Positions 38,679 through 49,291 of a stretch of 64,000 nucleotides of DNA are shown here, piece after piece. Source of the stretch: Lysobacterales bacterium (lineage in GTDB: Bacteria > Pseudomonadota > Gammaproteobacteria > Xanthomonadales > SZUA-5); contig JABAQR010000047.1 of assembly GCA_019187485.1 (NCBI GenBank), forward strand, positions 1 through 64,000. The letters run 5' to 3'. The position numbers and the translations under genes were made by a program. Under the pieces are notes generated by a model. That model did no database searches. It saw only the letters and a list, made by a program, of their open reading frames with translations, and was not told where the DNA came from. Numbering within the stretch: position 1 is the first letter of the stretch; the number at the start of each line of letters is the position of its first letter.

Positions 38679-39749
38679 TCACGAAACATCCGGGCCAGAT
38701 CGAGCGGCCAGCAGGGTGCGCATGCGCCTGCCATCGGGCCGTTCGACCACGCCTTTCTCGGTCACGATCACGTCGATCAGTTCTGCCGGGGTGACGTCGA
38801 AGACCGGGTTCCAGGCCCGCACGCCGGGTGCGGCGACGCGCAGGCCGGCGTACTCGCACAGTTCGCGTGGATCGCGTTCCTCGATGTGGATGTCCGCGCC
38901 GCTGGCGGTGCCGAAATCGACCGTCGAGGTCGGTGCCACCACCATCACGCGGGCGCCGAACTGCTTCGCCGCGACCGCCAGCGAGAGGGTACCGATCTTG
39001 TTCGCGGCATCGCCGTTCGCACAGATGCGGTCGGCGCCGACGATCACCCAGTGCGTGCCTCGCTGCGCCAGCAGCCAGGCGCCGGCGCCGTCGGCGATCA
39101 AGCGCGCCGGGATGCCGTCTTCGAGCAGTTCGTAAGCGGTTAGGCGCGCGCCCTGCAACCACGGCCGGGTCTCGCTCGCATGCACCTGCGCGAGCTTGCC
39201 CTGCGCCCAGGCCGCGCGGATCACGCCGAGCGCGGTGCCGAGGCCGGCGGTGGCCAGCGATCCGGTATTGCAGTGGGTGAGCACGCCGCTGCCGGGCTCG
39301 ATGAACGCGGCCCCGGCAAGTGCCATGCGGTAGTTCGCGGCGAGGTCCTCGGCCTCGATGGCGCGCGCCTCCGCGAGCGCGCGATCCGGCTGCGGATCGC
39401 TGCCGCAACGGTCCAGCATGCGATCGACCGCCCACATCAGATTGACCGCGGTCGGACGCGCCGCGCGCAGCCGCGCCGCAACCGCCGCGTAACCATCGAC
39501 GCGCGCCTGCGCGCCGCTGGCCGTGAGCCGACGCGCCGCCAGCACCAGCGCGTAGGCGGCTGCGATACCGATCGCCGGCGCACCGCGTACGATGAGCGCG
39601 CGGATGGCCTCGACGACGGCGTCGGCGTCGGCCATCGCCAGCCACTCGCTGCGCTGCGGCAAAGCGCGCTGGTCGAGCAGCCAGAAACCGCGCTCGTCGA
39701 AACGCAACGCACGCACGCGATCGTAAGGAGCGAGCAATTCGGCGGTCAT
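38679..39749 (-). CDS. mtnA: Methylthioribose-1-phosphate isomerase
   Basis: Converts methylthioribose 1-phosphate to methylthioribulose 1-phosphate in methionine salvage, which recycles the methylthioadenosine left from polyamine synthesis. The 356 residues include [16 protein letters not shown], the catalytic C160 in [15 protein letters not shown] and D240 in [18 protein letters not shown], the same numbering as the B. subtilis enzyme. [22 protein letters not shown] and [14 protein letters not shown] also fit. The ATG at 39749 aligns with the family; the upstream extension does not. It links logically to speD, although the genes are far apart. Convergent with the tandem exported pair. Confidence 0.96.
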   Translation of the reverse strand: MTAELLAPYDRVRALRFDERGFWLLDQRALPQRSEWLAMADADAVVEAIRALIVRGAPAIGIAAAYALVLAARRLTASGAQARVDGYAAVAARLRAARPTAVNLMWAVDRMLDRCGSDPQPDRALAEARAIEAEDLAANYRMALAGAAFIEPGSGVLTHCNTGSLATAGLGTALGVIRAAWAQGKLAQVHASETRPWLQGARLTAYELLEDGIPARLIADGAGAWLLAQRGTHWVIVGADRICANGDAANKIGTLSLAVAAKQFGARVMVVAPTSTVDFGTASGADIHIEERDPRELCEYAGLRVAAPGVRAWNPVFDVTPAELIDVIVTEKGVVERPDGRRMRTLLAARSGPDVS

Positions 39750-39922
39750 TCCCGTGGTGCATTCCGTGGCGAAGACCGAATCATGCCGCTCGCGACCGCA
39801 CAGGGACAGCCACGGGCCGGGGACCGTTGACGATCCGGCACGCACTTGGCACGCAGCGCCAACCGCAGGCAGCGGCGATTGCGCTACGATCCATTCCACT
39901 CCCGGCTTGCGAGCGACCCCGC

Positions 39923-40705
39923 ATGCGCCTGTTCAACGCCGAGGATCGCGCCAGACTGCGTCCGGACCAACCGACGCCGCTGTACCACCAGTTGTACGTG
40001 GTGGTGAAGCGCAAGATCGAGGGCGGCGAGCTGCGCCAGGGCGCGTTGCTGCCGGCCGAGAAGGAGATCGCGGCCTGGTTCGGGATTTCGCGAATCACGG
40101 TCAAGCGCGCGCTCGACGATCTCGAAGCCGAGGGCTTCGTCTCGCGCCACCGCGGGCGCGGCACCCATGTGACCTGGAAGTATGAACCGAAGGTGCTGCG
40201 CGCACCGCTCGACAGCATGCTCGAGAGCCTGGCGACGATGGGGCGCGAGACCCAGGTGCGTCTGATCGAATTCGCACGCGTGATCCCGCCGCCGCAGGTC
40301 GCCGATGCGCTGCGCGTGCCACCGGACTGCCAGGTCGAACGCGCCGTGCGCCTGCGCCTGGCCGAGGCCCTTCCCTTCGCGCACTACGTCAGTTGGACCC
40401 GGCAGATTGGCCACGGCCTGGACCCGGAACTGCTGAAATCCTCGACCAGCCGCCTGGACCTGTTCCGCCGTCTCGGCGTCCATCTGAAGGAAGTCGACCA
40501 GGTGATCACCGCGGTCGCCGCCGACACTACCCTGGCGCAACGCCTGGTGGTGCGTGTTGGCGAACCACTGTTGCAGGTGATCCGCATCGCCAGCGATCAG
40601 CATGGCCAGCCGATCGACTACCTCGTCGCCTGCTACCGCCCCGATCGCTTCCAGTACCACCTGAAGATGTCCGCGGAGGACGTGATGGTGCGCGGGCGGC
40701 GCTGA
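39923..40705 (+). CDS. GntR-family regulator with UTRA domain
   Basis: A 260-residue transcription factor of the HutC/FarR type. The winged-helix domain (about 15-85) shows [40 protein letters not shown] and [19 protein letters not shown]. The UTRA effector domain follows ([78 protein letters not shown]). UTRA domains bind small ligands such as sugars, amino-acid derivatives or fatty acids. The ligand and targets are unknown, and no matching operator was found. It is divergent from mtnA, 173 bases away, so mtnA regulation is possible. Confidence 0.92.
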   Translation: MRLFNAEDRARLRPDQPTPLYHQLYVVVKRKIEGGELRQGALLPAEKEIAAWFGISRITVKRALDDLEAEGFVSRHRGRGTHVTWKYEPKVLRAPLDSMLESLATMGRETQVRLIEFARVIPPPQVADALRVPPDCQVERAVRLRLAEALPFAHYVSWTRQIGHGLDPELLKSSTSRLDLFRRLGVHLKEVDQVITAVAADTTLAQRLVVRVGEPLLQVIRIASDQHGQPIDYLVACYRPDRFQYHLKMSAEDVMVRGRR

Positions 40706-40906
40706 GGCGAGAGGAGCGAGCACCGGGACTGGATCGGGACCGGTACGCTTGCGCCGGCCCCATGTGGTCGCACGACTCCGCTCCCGGACCTCGCCCAGCC
40801 CATGAACCGCTTCGCCGCCTGAATGCGTGCCCACCGGCGCGCGGGCGGACACGTCGCGGCGGCGCGCGCTGGTGCATGCTGCGCGCACCATCATCGGAGC
40901 GCAGGC

Positions 40907-41224
40907 ATGCACGCCAGACGCCGTTGGCTCGAATCCGCCGGACTTGCCTTGCTGATGCTGCTCACGCAGGGCAACGCCCACGCGGACAAGCCCGATCTGT
41001 CGCGCCTCTACGGCAAGATCAAGGTGGTCGACAGCTTCCCCGACTACAAGGTCAAGGTGGTCGAGTCCTTCGCCGACCTGCATGTGCAGCTGGTCGACAG
41101 TTTTCCGGACGGACCTGGCAAGTGGCAGATGGTCGAGAGCTCCCCCGACTTCAAGATCCAGTTCGTCGAGTCCTTTCCGGACTTCACGATCCGATACGTG
41201 GAGAGTTTCCCGGGCGTGCAATGA
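40907..41224 (+). CDS. Exported S-F-P-D tandem-repeat protein
   Basis: A 105-residue protein. A signal peptide (AGLALLMLLTQGNAHA) is followed by six repeats of 11-13 residues with the pattern [KHT]-[VIW]-x-[VLMFY]-V-[DE]-S-[FS]-[PA]-[DG]: KIKVVDSFPDY, KVKVVESFADL, HVQLVDSFPDGPG, KWQMVESSPDF, KIQFVESFPDF, TIRYVESFPGVQ. Each unit looks like one beta strand plus a turn. It may belong to the family NCBI names 7(1) septoil knot, but I could not check that. The ATG at 40907 follows GGAGCGCAGG. It stands alone, with no partner genes. Function unknown; periplasmic location is inferred. Confidence 0.82.
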   Translation: MHARRRWLESAGLALLMLLTQGNAHADKPDLSRLYGKIKVVDSFPDYKVKVVESFADLHVQLVDSFPDGPGKWQMVESSPDFKIQFVESFPDFTIRYVESFPGVQ

Positions 41225-41319
41225 AGTCCCGCGATGCCCGTGACCGGGCTCCATCGCAGGTCGACGGAGTCCGGCCCCTGGCGGGCGCTTTTTCAGGGGG
41301 CGGCCTGCGCGACGCCGCC

Positions 41320-41889
41320 TCAGGTCTTCGGCAGCGTCACCCCCAATTGCCCCTGATACTTGCCGCCGCGGTCGCGGTAGCTGGTGGCGCAGACTTCGTC
41401 GGACTCGAAGAACAGCATCTGCGCCACGCCTTCATTGGCGTAGATCTTGGCCGGCAGCGGGGTGGTGTTGCTGAACTCCAGGGTCACATGACCTTCCCAC
41501 TCGGGTTCCAGCGGGGTCACGTTGACGATGATCCCGCAGCGCGCGTAGGTGCTCTTGCCGAGGCACACCGTGAGCACGCTGCGCGGGATGCGGAAGTACT
41601 CGACGGTGCGCGCCAGGCAGAAGGAGTTCGGCGGGATGATGCACACCGGGCCCTTGAAGTCGACGAAGCTGCGCTCGTCGAAGTTCTTCGGATCGACGAT
41701 GGTCGAGTTGATGTTGGTGAAGATCTTGAACTCGTCGGCGCAGCGCACGTCGTAGCCGTAGCTGGACGTGCCGTAGCTGACCAGGCGCTGGCCGGCCTCG
41801 CCGTAGCGCACCTGCTCGGCCGCGTAGGGCTCGATCATCCCCTGCTCCGCCGCCATGCGGCGGATCCAGTGGTCGCTCTTGATGCTCAT
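41320..41889 (-). CDS. dcd: dCTP deaminase
   Basis: Deaminates dCTP to dUTP, the main source of dTMP precursors in gammaproteobacteria. The 189 residues (E. coli 193) show [90 protein letters not shown] and [13 protein letters not shown], including the catalytic Glu of the [10 protein letters not shown] region. It ends [14 protein letters not shown]. The ATG at 41889 aligns with the family. It follows the peptidyl-prolyl isomerase gene after 7 bases and is probably cotranscribed with it. Confidence 0.97.
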   Translation of the reverse strand: MSIKSDHWIRRMAAEQGMIEPYAAEQVRYGEAGQRLVSYGTSSYGYDVRCADEFKIFTNINSTIVDPKNFDERSFVDFKGPVCIIPPNSFCLARTVEYFRIPRSVLTVCLGKSTYARCGIIVNVTPLEPEWEGHVTLEFSNTTPLPAKIYANEGVAQMLFFESDEVCATSYRDRGGKYQGQLGVTLPKT

Positions 41890-41896
41890 CGGGCGA

Positions 41897-42409
<513 letters not shown>

Positions 42410-42431
42410 GGGAACCTCCGATGGTCAGGGA

Positions 42432-42710
42432 TCAGACAAATTGCGCGCCGGCGTTCAAGATGCCGGCGCAGAGGGAGATGGTGGCTGCCCACAGCGCCAC
42501 GGAGATGCGGTCCTGCAGGATCGCTGCGTGCGAGCGCAAGCGGTGCGCGCAGCCGAGCATCGCGCCGGCCGGCATCAGCGCCGCGCTGGGCGCCAGCTCG
42601 TCGTGCGGCGTGACCCAGGTGTACAGCGCCCAGAAAGCCGCCAGCAGCAACAGCCCCGCGGCGTACAGCAGGGCGAATTGCGGCAGCGTGGCGAGGTAGT
42701 TGGAGTACAT
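42432..42710 (-). CDS. Small DUF350-like membrane protein
   Basis: A 92-residue protein with two clear spans (FALLYAAGLLLLAAFWALYTW; and ISVALWAATISLCAGIL) and a weaker hydrophobic middle (LMPAGAMLGCAHRL). The TWVTPHDELAPSAALMPAG segment after the first span resembles the T-x-(Y/H)-x-EL turn of DUF350 (YjfL) proteins. A single DUF350 unit is half the usual E. coli length. Role unknown. It precedes the isomerase gene by 22 bases and is probably in the same operon. Confidence 0.65.
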   Translation of the reverse strand: MYSNYLATLPQFALLYAAGLLLLAAFWALYTWVTPHDELAPSAALMPAGAMLGCAHRLRSHAAILQDRISVALWAATISLCAGILNAGAQFV

Positions 42711-42890
42711 CGGCCTGCGGTCCGGCGGGTGCGCGGAGCATAGCGGTGCGCACCACCGCACGCATCGCGCCTCGGGATCGCCCGGCGCTCGCCGCGTGCG
42801 GGCGCTCACAAAAGAGCACGAAACGGATCCAGGGAAACTGCGTGGCAGGACATTCGATCACACGGTGGATTCGTCGCCGTCCCTTCGCGT

Positions 42891-44264
42891 TCAACCGGCC
42901 TCGCGAATGCGCGCTCCCTGCTTGCACACGATCAGCATCGCCAATTCGATCGCCTGCTCGTAGTTGAGACGCGGATCGACGCTCGAGCGGTAGGCGCGTT
43001 CGAGGTCGCCTTCCGTCAGGTCACGCGCGCCACCCAGGCACTCGGTGACGTTCTCTCCGGTCAGTTCCAGGTGCGCGCCGCCCAGGCGCGAACCGCAGGC
43101 AGCGTGGATGTCGAAGGCCTGCTCCAGCTCCGAACGGATGTTCTCGAAACGGCGCGTTTTGAAGCCGTTCGCGGTCGCTTCGGTGTTGCCATGCATCGGA
43201 TCGCAACACCACAGCACCCGGCGGCCCTCGCGACGAACGACTTCCAACAGGCGCGGCAGGTGATCGCCGATCTTGCCGGCGCCGAGGCGATGGATCAGCG
43301 TCAGCCGACCGGCCTCGTTCTCCGGGTTCAGAATGTCGATCAGCCGCAGCAGATGATCGGCGTTCACCGCCGGCCCGATCTTGACCCCGATCGGGTTGCG
43401 GATGCCGCGGAAATACTCGACGTGCGCACCCTCCAGCGCGGCCGTGCGCATACCGATCCACGGATAATGCGTGGACAGGTTGAACCAGCCCCACTGGCGC
43501 GGCACCTGGCGCGTCAGCGCCTCCTCGTAGTGCAGCAGCAGGGCTTCGTGCGAGGTGTAGAAATCGACCCGGCGCAAACTGCCGATCGGCGCCCCGCCCA
43601 CGCTCTCCATGAAGCGCACGGCATCGCCGATCGAGCGCACCATCTCACGGTACTCGCGTTCGAAGGGCGAGTGCCGGACCCAGTCCAGGTCCCAGTATTC
43701 GGGGTGATGCAGGTCGGCGAATCCGCCGTCGATCAACGCGCGCACGAAATTCATCGTCAACGCCGAGCGCGAGTGTCCTTCGATCAACCGGCGCGGGTCG
43801 GGCCGACGAGCCTGCTCGCTGAACTCCGGTGCATTGACGATATCGCCCCGATAGCTCGGCAGCGTCACACCATCGCGGGTCTCGGTATCCACCGAACGTG
43901 GTTTGGCGTACTGACCGGCGAAGCGCCCGACGCGCACAATCGGTTGCTTCAGTCCGTGCGCCAGCACCAGCGACATCTGCAGCAGCACCTTCAACCGATT
44001 GGCGATGTGAGGGCTGCGGCAGTCGGCAAAGTTCTCGGCGCAGTCCCCCCCCTGCAACAGGAAGCGCCGACCCTCGGCGGCGTCGGCCAGTTCCTGTTTG
44101 AGCTGAAGGATCTCCCAGGAAGTGACCAACGGCGGCATCTCCCGCAGCTCGGACAGGTGTACGGCCAAGGCATCGGCGTCCGGGTACTGCGGCATTTGCA
44201 GTGCAGTGCGCTCCTGCCACGAGGATGGCGTCCAGCCTTCGACTTCGCGGATTGCGCTCAGCAT
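42891..44264 (-). CDS. 3-deoxy-7-phosphoheptulonate synthase, class II
   Basis: First enzyme of the shikimate pathway: condenses phosphoenolpyruvate and erythrose 4-phosphate. The 457 residues match the class II (plant/AroF-II) type rather than the AroFGH type: PPLVTSWEILQLKQELADAA, RFLLQGGDCAENFADC, RVGRFAGQYAKPRS, PSYRGDIVNAPEFSE, DFYTSHEALLLHYEEALTR, RGIRNPIGVKIGPAVN, HRLGAGKIGDHLP, WCCDPMHGNTEA and CGSRLGGAHLELTGENVTEC. The ATG at 44264 follows GAGGAAAG; a GTG at 44282 is an alternative. It stands 37 bases downstream of dsbB on the same strand. Confidence 0.95.
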   Translation of the reverse strand: MLSAIREVEGWTPSSWQERTALQMPQYPDADALAVHLSELREMPPLVTSWEILQLKQELADAAEGRRFLLQGGDCAENFADCRSPHIANRLKVLLQMSLVLAHGLKQPIVRVGRFAGQYAKPRSVDTETRDGVTLPSYRGDIVNAPEFSEQARRPDPRRLIEGHSRSALTMNFVRALIDGGFADLHHPEYWDLDWVRHSPFEREYREMVRSIGDAVRFMESVGGAPIGSLRRVDFYTSHEALLLHYEEALTRQVPRQWGWFNLSTHYPWIGMRTAALEGAHVEYFRGIRNPIGVKIGPAVNADHLLRLIDILNPENEAGRLTLIHRLGAGKIGDHLPRLLEVVRREGRRVLWCCDPMHGNTEATANGFKTRRFENIRSELEQAFDIHAACGSRLGGAHLELTGENVTECLGGARDLTEGDLERAYRSSVDPRLNYEQAIELAMLIVCKQGARIREAG

Positions 44265-44301
44265 TCTTTCTTTCCTCAACACATTCGTACTCCACGAAAT
44301 C

Positions 44302-44820
44302 TCATGGCGTCGGGATCCGGCCCGGTGGAAACAGGGCGAGCAAGGCCATCGCCAACGCCATCAGCACGAAGCAAGCGAAGGTCCACGCCGGCATGCTGAA
44401 GCCGAGAAACTGCCAGTCCACATTTGCGCATTCGCCGGAGGTCATCAGGACCGTCTTCAGCAGGTTGCCGAGCGGGAAGTTGTCCCACATGTAGTCAAGC
44501 GGCGGCGCACAGGAAGGCACCTGATCCTTGGGCAGCGACTGCAACCAGACGTGGCGGCCCGCGATCGCGGCGCCAAGGCCAGCCATCAGCAATGCACAAA
44601 CCGCGTACACGCGCACGCCCCAGCCCTTCGGGCCGTGCAGCAGCCCCGCCAGGCATACCGCGCCGAAAGCGAGCACCGCCGCTCGCTGAAACATGCACAA
44701 AGGACAGGGCACCAATCCCTGCATCTTCTCGACGTAGATCGCGTAGCCGAGCATGCCGATGCACAGCAGGACGAATCCGCCGTAGATCTGCCGCACCGAC
44801 AGTTTTTCAATACCCAGCAT
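44302..44820 (-). CDS. dsbB: Disulfide bond formation protein B
   Basis: Inner-membrane quinone reductase that reoxidises DsbA. The 172 residues have four spans. The first periplasmic loop has the redox pair C39-P-L-C42 (LVPCPLCMFQRAAV), the second has C104 and C131 (VPSCAPPLDYMW, TSGECANVDWQFLG), all four essential Cys being present. The conserved Arg after the first motif is there for quinone reduction. The ATG at 44820 gives a standard N-terminus; an ATG 12 bases upstream is possible. dsbA is not in the window. Confidence 0.95.
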   Translation of the reverse strand: MLGIEKLSVRQIYGGFVLLCIGMLGYAIYVEKMQGLVPCPLCMFQRAAVLAFGAVCLAGLLHGPKGWGVRVYAVCALLMAGLGAAIAGRHVWLQSLPKDQVPSCAPPLDYMWDNFPLGNLLKTVLMTSGECANVDWQFLGFSMPAWTFACFVLMALAMALLALFPPGRIPTP

Positions 44821-44937
44821 GCCAACCCCCATCGAACACCAGACCGGGCTCCGACAGCGCGGACCGGCCCCGGTTCCGCGCGTCGTACTGCGGGCGAACT
44901 TCGAGTGTAACCCGAAAGTCTTTGAATGCTGCAACGC

Positions 44938-44963
44938 AAAAAAGGCCGCTCGGAGGCGGCCTT
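44938..44963 (-). terminator. Intrinsic terminator of the ribosomal block
   Basis: On the minus strand AAGGCCGC, a 6-base loop and GCGGCCTT are followed by TTTT, 30 bases after the rplQ stop. It is the only classic stem-plus-T-run terminator for the long ribosomal run. Confidence 0.85.
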
Positions 44964-44992
44964 ATCGCTGGGTCGTCGGATCGATGCGTCGA

Positions 44993-45385
44993 TCAGGTTT
45001 CGGCGACCGCATCGGTCATCGTCTTCTGCGGACGATCGACCAGTTCGACGTAGGCCATCGGCGCGTTGTCGCCGGCGCGGAAGCCACACTTCAGGATGCG
45101 CAGGTAGCCGCCGGGACGCATGCGGTAACGCGGGCCGAGCTCGACGAAGAGCTTGCCGACCACCGCCTTGTCGCGCAGCCGGCTGAAGGCGAGACGGCGG
45201 TTGCCGACGCCATCGATCTTGCCGAGGGTCAGCAGCGGCTCGGCGAACTTGCGCAGTTCCTTCGCCTTCGGCAACGTGGTCTTGATCAACTCGTGCTGGA
45301 ACAGCGCGTTGGTCATGTTGCGGAACATGGCCTGGCGGTGGGCACTGTTGCGCGCAAACGCGCGGCCGGAATTACGATGACGCAT
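44993..45385 (-). CDS. rplQ: 50S ribosomal protein bL17
   Basis: A 130-residue bL17. It shows [40 protein letters not shown] and [16 protein letters not shown], then [20 protein letters not shown] and [12 protein letters not shown]. It binds 23S rRNA near the exit tunnel. Last gene of the alpha operon, 16 bases after rpoA, and followed by the intrinsic terminator. Confidence 0.98.
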   Translation of the reverse strand: MRHRNSGRAFARNSAHRQAMFRNMTNALFQHELIKTTLPKAKELRKFAEPLLTLGKIDGVGNRRLAFSRLRDKAVVGKLFVELGPRYRMRPGGYLRILKCGFRAGDNAPMAYVELVDRPQKTMTDAVAET

Positions 45386-45401
45386 GGAAATTTCTCCTTG
45401 A

Positions 45402-46397
45402 TCAACCGCCGAAGCCGCTGGTGGCCAGGCCCGGCGGTGGCCAGTTTTCGAGCTTCATGCCGAGCGACAGGCCGCGCGCGGCGAGCACATCCTTGATTTC
45501 GGTGAGCGACTTCTTGCCGAGGTTCGGCGTTTTCAGCAGTTCCACTTCGGTGCGCTGGATCAGATCACCGATGTAATAGATGCTCTCCGCCTTCAGGCAG
45601 TTGGCCGAGCGCACGGTCAGCTCCAGATCGTCGATCGGACGCAGCAGGATCGGATCGACCTCCGTGCGACCAGCAACCGGCCGTTCTTCGGAACGGCGCG
45701 ACACGTCGACAAAGGCGCCGAGCTGGTCGACCAAGATGCCGGCGGCCTGCTTGACGGCGTCGACCGCGTCGACCGTGCCATCGGTCTCGACATCCAGCAC
45801 CAGCTTGTCGAGGTCGGTGCGCTGCTCGACTCGGGCGCTCTCGACCGTGTAGGCGACGCGGCGGATCGGCGAGTAAGTGGCGTCGATCTGCAAGCGTCCG
45901 ATCGGGCGCGCCTCATCTTCCGGCATGCGCCGACTGCTGGCCGCCTCGTAGCCGACGCCGCGCGCGATCTTCAGGCGCATGGACAACGACACGTCCTTGG
46001 TCAGCGTGCAGATCGGCAACTCGGGGTTGACGATCTCGACGTTGTGGTCGGCGGTGATGTCGCCGGCAGTCACCGGCCCACGGCCCTTGCGGGACAGGTG
46101 CACGGTGGTCTGCTCGACGTTGTGCAGGCGCACCGCCACGTCCTTCAGGTTCAGCAGGATCTCGACGACATCCTCCTGGACGCCCTCGATGGTGCTGTAT
46201 TCGTGCAACACGCCATCGATCTCGACTTCGGTGATGGCGGCACCCGGAATCGAGGACAGCAGCACACGACGCAGCGCGTTGCCCAGGGTGTGGCCGAAAC
46301 CCCGCTCCAGTGGCTCGAGCACGACACGCGCGCGCCGATCACCGGCATTCTCGACCACCAGATTGTGGGGACGCAGCAAGCTCGTTGCAGACGTCAT
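45402..46397 (-). CDS. rpoA: RNA polymerase alpha subunit
   Basis: A 331-residue alpha subunit. The N-terminal assembly domain (about 1-235) shows [20 protein letters not shown] and [20 protein letters not shown]. The C-terminal domain (about 250-331) contacts UP elements and activators: [40 protein letters not shown] and AARGLSLGM. The two are joined by an acidic/Arg linker ([20 protein letters not shown]). It lies 16 bases from rpsD and 16 from rplQ, the standard alpha operon layout. Confidence 0.99.
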   Translation of the reverse strand: MTSATSLLRPHNLVVENAGDRRARVVLEPLERGFGHTLGNALRRVLLSSIPGAAITEVEIDGVLHEYSTIEGVQEDVVEILLNLKDVAVRLHNVEQTTVHLSRKGRGPVTAGDITADHNVEIVNPELPICTLTKDVSLSMRLKIARGVGYEAASSRRMPEDEARPIGRLQIDATYSPIRRVAYTVESARVEQRTDLDKLVLDVETDGTVDAVDAVKQAAGILVDQLGAFVDVSRRSEERPVAGRTEVDPILLRPIDDLELTVRSANCLKAESIYYIGDLIQRTEVELLKTPNLGKKSLTEIKDVLAARGLSLGMKLENWPPPGLATSGFGG

Positions 46398-46413
46398 GTG
46401 AAACCTCGCGGGA

Positions 46414-47040
46414 TTACTTGGAATAGAGCTCGACGATCAAGTTTTCATTGATGTCGGCAGACAGATCACTGCGGTCGGGAAGCTGCTTGAACACGCCCTG
46501 CGACTTGGCAGAGTCCAACTCCAGCCAGCCCGGCGCCAGGTCCATCTCCTGGCTCAGCGTCAGCGCTTCCTTGACCCGCAACTGGTCCTTGGCACGGTCG
46601 GCCAGCGCCACCACGTCGCCCACCTTGACCTGGTAGGACGGCAGGTTGACGATGCGGCCGTTGACCTTGACCGCGCGGTGCGCCACCAACTGGCGACCCT
46701 GGGCGCGGGTGACCGCGAAGCCCATGCGGTAGACGATGTTGTCGAGGCGCGACTCGAGGATCTGCAGCAGGTTTTCGCCGGTGGCTCCGCGACGGCGGCT
46801 GGCCTCGGCGTAATAGCGCCGGAACTGGCGCTCGAGCACGCCATACATGCGCTTGACCTTCTGCTTCTCGCGCAACTGCAGCGAGTAATCGGAGTTCTTT
46901 GCCTTCTTTGCGGCGCCGTGCTGACCGGGCTTCTGCTCGATCTTGCACTTCTTGTCGATCGGGCGCGCGGGGCTCTTCAGGAACAGGTCCGTGCCCTCGC
47001 GGCGCGCGAGCTTGCAGGTGGGGCCAATGTAGCGTGCCAT
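46414..47040 (-). CDS. rpsD: 30S ribosomal protein uS4
   Basis: A 208-residue uS4: [40 protein letters not shown] and the S4 RNA-binding domain ([40 protein letters not shown] type). It lacks N-terminal zinc cysteines beyond C9. It nucleates 30S assembly and, in E. coli, represses the alpha operon by binding the rpsM leader. A comparable pseudoknot could not be verified here. Confidence 0.98.
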   Translation of the reverse strand: MARYIGPTCKLARREGTDLFLKSPARPIDKKCKIEQKPGQHGAAKKAKNSDYSLQLREKQKVKRMYGVLERQFRRYYAEASRRRGATGENLLQILESRLDNIVYRMGFAVTRAQGRQLVAHRAVKVNGRIVNLPSYQVKVGDVVALADRAKDQLRVKEALTLSQEMDLAPGWLELDSAKSQGVFKQLPDRSDLSADINENLIVELYSK

Positions 47041-47058
47041 GACGTCGATCCTCCTTGA

Positions 47059-47457
47059 TTACACGCGACGGCGCTTCGGCGGACGGCAGCCGTTATGCGG
47101 GATCGGCGTCACATCCAGAATGTTGGTGACCTTCAGGCCGAGCGCATTCAACGCGCGTACCGCGGACTCGCGGCCCGGACCCGGGCCCTTGATGCGCACT
47201 TCCAGCGCCTTGACGCCGTACTCGAGCGCGACGCGGCCCGCCTTTTCGGCAGCCACCTGCGCGGCGAAGGGCGTGGACTTGCGCGAACCGCGGAAACCGG
47301 CACCGCCCGAGGTCGCCCAGGACAGGGCATTGCCCTGGCGATCGGTGATCGTGATCACTGTGTTGTTGAAAGAAGCCTGCACATGCGCGATGCCGTCGGA
47401 GACGGAGCGCTTGATCTTCTTCTTGGCCTTGCCGGCGGCGGCTGCTGCCTTGCTCAT
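47059..47457 (-). CDS. rpsK: 30S ribosomal protein uS11
   Basis: A 132-residue uS11. A Lys/Ala-rich N-terminus precedes [60 protein letters not shown] and [20 protein letters not shown]-type sequence, ending [14 protein letters not shown]. It is part of the 30S platform and lines the mRNA exit channel. It lies 24 bases after rpsM and 18 before rpsD. Confidence 0.98.
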   Translation of the reverse strand: MSKAAAAAGKAKKKIKRSVSDGIAHVQASFNNTVITITDRQGNALSWATSGGAGFRGSRKSTPFAAQVAAEKAGRVALEYGVKALEVRIKGPGPGRESAVRALNALGLKVTNILDVTPIPHNGCRPPKRRRV

Positions 47458-47481
47458 TTTTCGATTCCGGAATGAATGTGC

Positions 47482-47838
47482 TTACTTCTTGATCTGCTTG
47501 CGCGGGCCCTTGCGGGTACGTGCGTTGGTGCGCGTGCGCTGGCCGCGCATCGGCAAGCCCTTGCGGTGACGCAGGCCGCGATAGCAGCCGAGATCGATCA
47601 GGCGCTTCACACTCATCGCGACTTCGCGACGAAGATCGCCTTCGACGGTGAACTTGCCGACTTCAGCGCGCAGGCGCTCGACTTCGGCTTCGGTCAAACT
47701 CTTGACCTTGGTCGACGGCACCACGCCGGCGGCCCTGCAGATCTTGTGGGCGCTGCTGCGACCGACACCGTAAATGCTGGTCAGGCCAATCCAGGCGTGC
47801 TTGTTGACCGGGATGTTGACGCCGGCGATTCGTGCCAT
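47482..47838 (-). CDS. rpsM: 30S ribosomal protein uS13
   Basis: A 118-residue uS13: [59 protein letters not shown] and the basic tail [18 protein letters not shown] that reaches the P-site tRNA. The ATG at 47838 aligns with the family; six extra codons upstream are not homologous. The 103-base gap to secY holds no rpmJ but includes the perfect palindrome GTCTTGCGCAAGAC, a possible alpha operon leader element. Confidence 0.98.
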   Translation of the reverse strand: MARIAGVNIPVNKHAWIGLTSIYGVGRSSAHKICRAAGVVPSTKVKSLTEAEVERLRAEVGKFTVEGDLRREVAMSVKRLIDLGCYRGLRHRKGLPMRGQRTRTNARTRKGPRKQIKK

Positions 47839-47941
47839 GAGTACTCTCCACTCCAAGAGCGCGACCGGTGGAACCGCCTATGGTAGCAGCTTCCAACGGG
47901 TCTTGCGCAAGACATTACGTTTTCCGCGCGCGCGGACGGCT

Positions 47942-49285
47942 TTACTTCAGCAAGCCACCGCGCCCGACATTTTTCAGGTTGGCCTTCTTCAACAGACTGT
48001 CGTACTGGTGCGACATCAGATGCGCCTGAATCTGCGCCATGAAGTCCATCACGACCACCACCACGATCAGCAGCGAGGTGCCACCAAAATAGAAAGGCAC
48101 CGAGAAATAGATGCGCATGATCTCAGGCAGCAGGCAGACCGCCACCAGATAGAGGGCACCGACCGCGGTCAGGCGCGTCAACACGCCATCGATGTACTCG
48201 GCGGTAGCCTTGCCCGGACGGATGCCGGGGATCAGCGCACCCGACTTCTTCAGGTTGTCCGCGGTCTCCTGCGCGTTGAACACGAGCGCGGTGTAGAAGA
48301 AGGCAAAGAAGGCGATGAGTCCAGAATAGATCAGCATGTGCAGCGGCTGTTCCGGACCGAGCATCGCCGCCAGTCGCTGCAACCACATGGTGCCCTCGCC
48401 TTGCGCGAACCAGGTCGCGGCGGTGGCCGGAAACAGGATCAGGCTGGAGGCGAAGATCGGCGGGATCACGCCGGACATGTTGAGCTTCAATGGCAGGTGT
48501 GAAGACTGATTCTGGTAGGCCTGACGTCCGGACATGCGGCGCGCGTAGTTGACCGTGATGCGCCGTTGTGCGCGCTCCATGAACACCACAAAGGCGGTCA
48601 CCACGACTACGATCGCGAGCACCAGGATGATCGCGAGGAACTGCAACTGGCCGGTACTGGCGAGTTCGAGGGTGGAGGCGATCGCCCCCGGGAATCCGGC
48701 CACGATGCCAGCGAAGATCAGGATCGAAATGCCATTGCCGATGCCGCGTTCGGTGACCTGCTCGCCGAGCCACATGAGATACATGGTGCCGGCAGTCAGA
48801 CTGATCACAGCCGTGACCAGAAAGCCGACGCCAGGTTCCGGAACCACACCGGCCTGGGCCTGCAGCGCGTAGGCCACGCCGAAACCCTGGAAGATCGACA
48901 GGCCCAACGTGCCCCAGCGGGTGTATTTGGTCAGTGTGCGACGGCCCGCCTCGCCTTCCTTCTTGAGCGCCTGCAGCGAGGGCAACGCGGTGCTCAGGAT
49001 CTGTACCACGATGGATGCCGAGATGTACGGCATCACACCGAGGGCGAGGATCGAAAAGCGTTCCAGCGCACCTCCCGAGAACATGTTGAACACGTCGATG
49101 ATGGTGCCGCGCTGAGACTGCATCAGCTCCAGCATCGCTTCCGGGTTGACGCCGGGCACCGGGATGAAGCTGCCGGCACGGAACACGATCAGCGCACCCA
49201 GAACAAACAGCAGGCGCGTGCGCAACTCGGTCAGACGACCGAGTCCGCCGAGCGCGTTACCCGCACTGTTCGACGCGTTGGCCAA
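47942..49285 (-). CDS. secY: Protein translocase subunit SecY
   Basis: The 447-residue channel of the Sec translocon, with ten membrane spans. Recognisable parts: [20 protein letters not shown] (TM1), [20 protein letters not shown] type plug region, [40 protein letters not shown] in the cytoplasmic loop, [20 protein letters not shown] and the C-terminal [20 protein letters not shown]. It partners SecE and SecG, which are elsewhere. It sits 6 bases after rplO, the spc operon end. Confidence 0.98.
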   Translation of the reverse strand: MANASNSAGNALGGLGRLTELRTRLLFVLGALIVFRAGSFIPVPGVNPEAMLELMQSQRGTIIDVFNMFSGGALERFSILALGVMPYISASIVVQILSTALPSLQALKKEGEAGRRTLTKYTRWGTLGLSIFQGFGVAYALQAQAGVVPEPGVGFLVTAVISLTAGTMYLMWLGEQVTERGIGNGISILIFAGIVAGFPGAIASTLELASTGQLQFLAIILVLAIVVVVTAFVVFMERAQRRITVNYARRMSGRQAYQNQSSHLPLKLNMSGVIPPIFASSLILFPATAATWFAQGEGTMWLQRLAAMLGPEQPLHMLIYSGLIAFFAFFYTALVFNAQETADNLKKSGALIPGIRPGKATAEYIDGVLTRLTAVGALYLVAVCLLPEIMRIYFSVPFYFGGTSLLIVVVVVMDFMAQIQAHLMSHQYDSLLKKANLKNVGRGGLLK

Positions 49286-49291
49286 GGGGCT

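Noticed and set aside
44821-44992. Possible small RNA between dsbB and rplQ
   Set aside because: The only structure is the intrinsic terminator of the ribosomal block; no promoter was seen.
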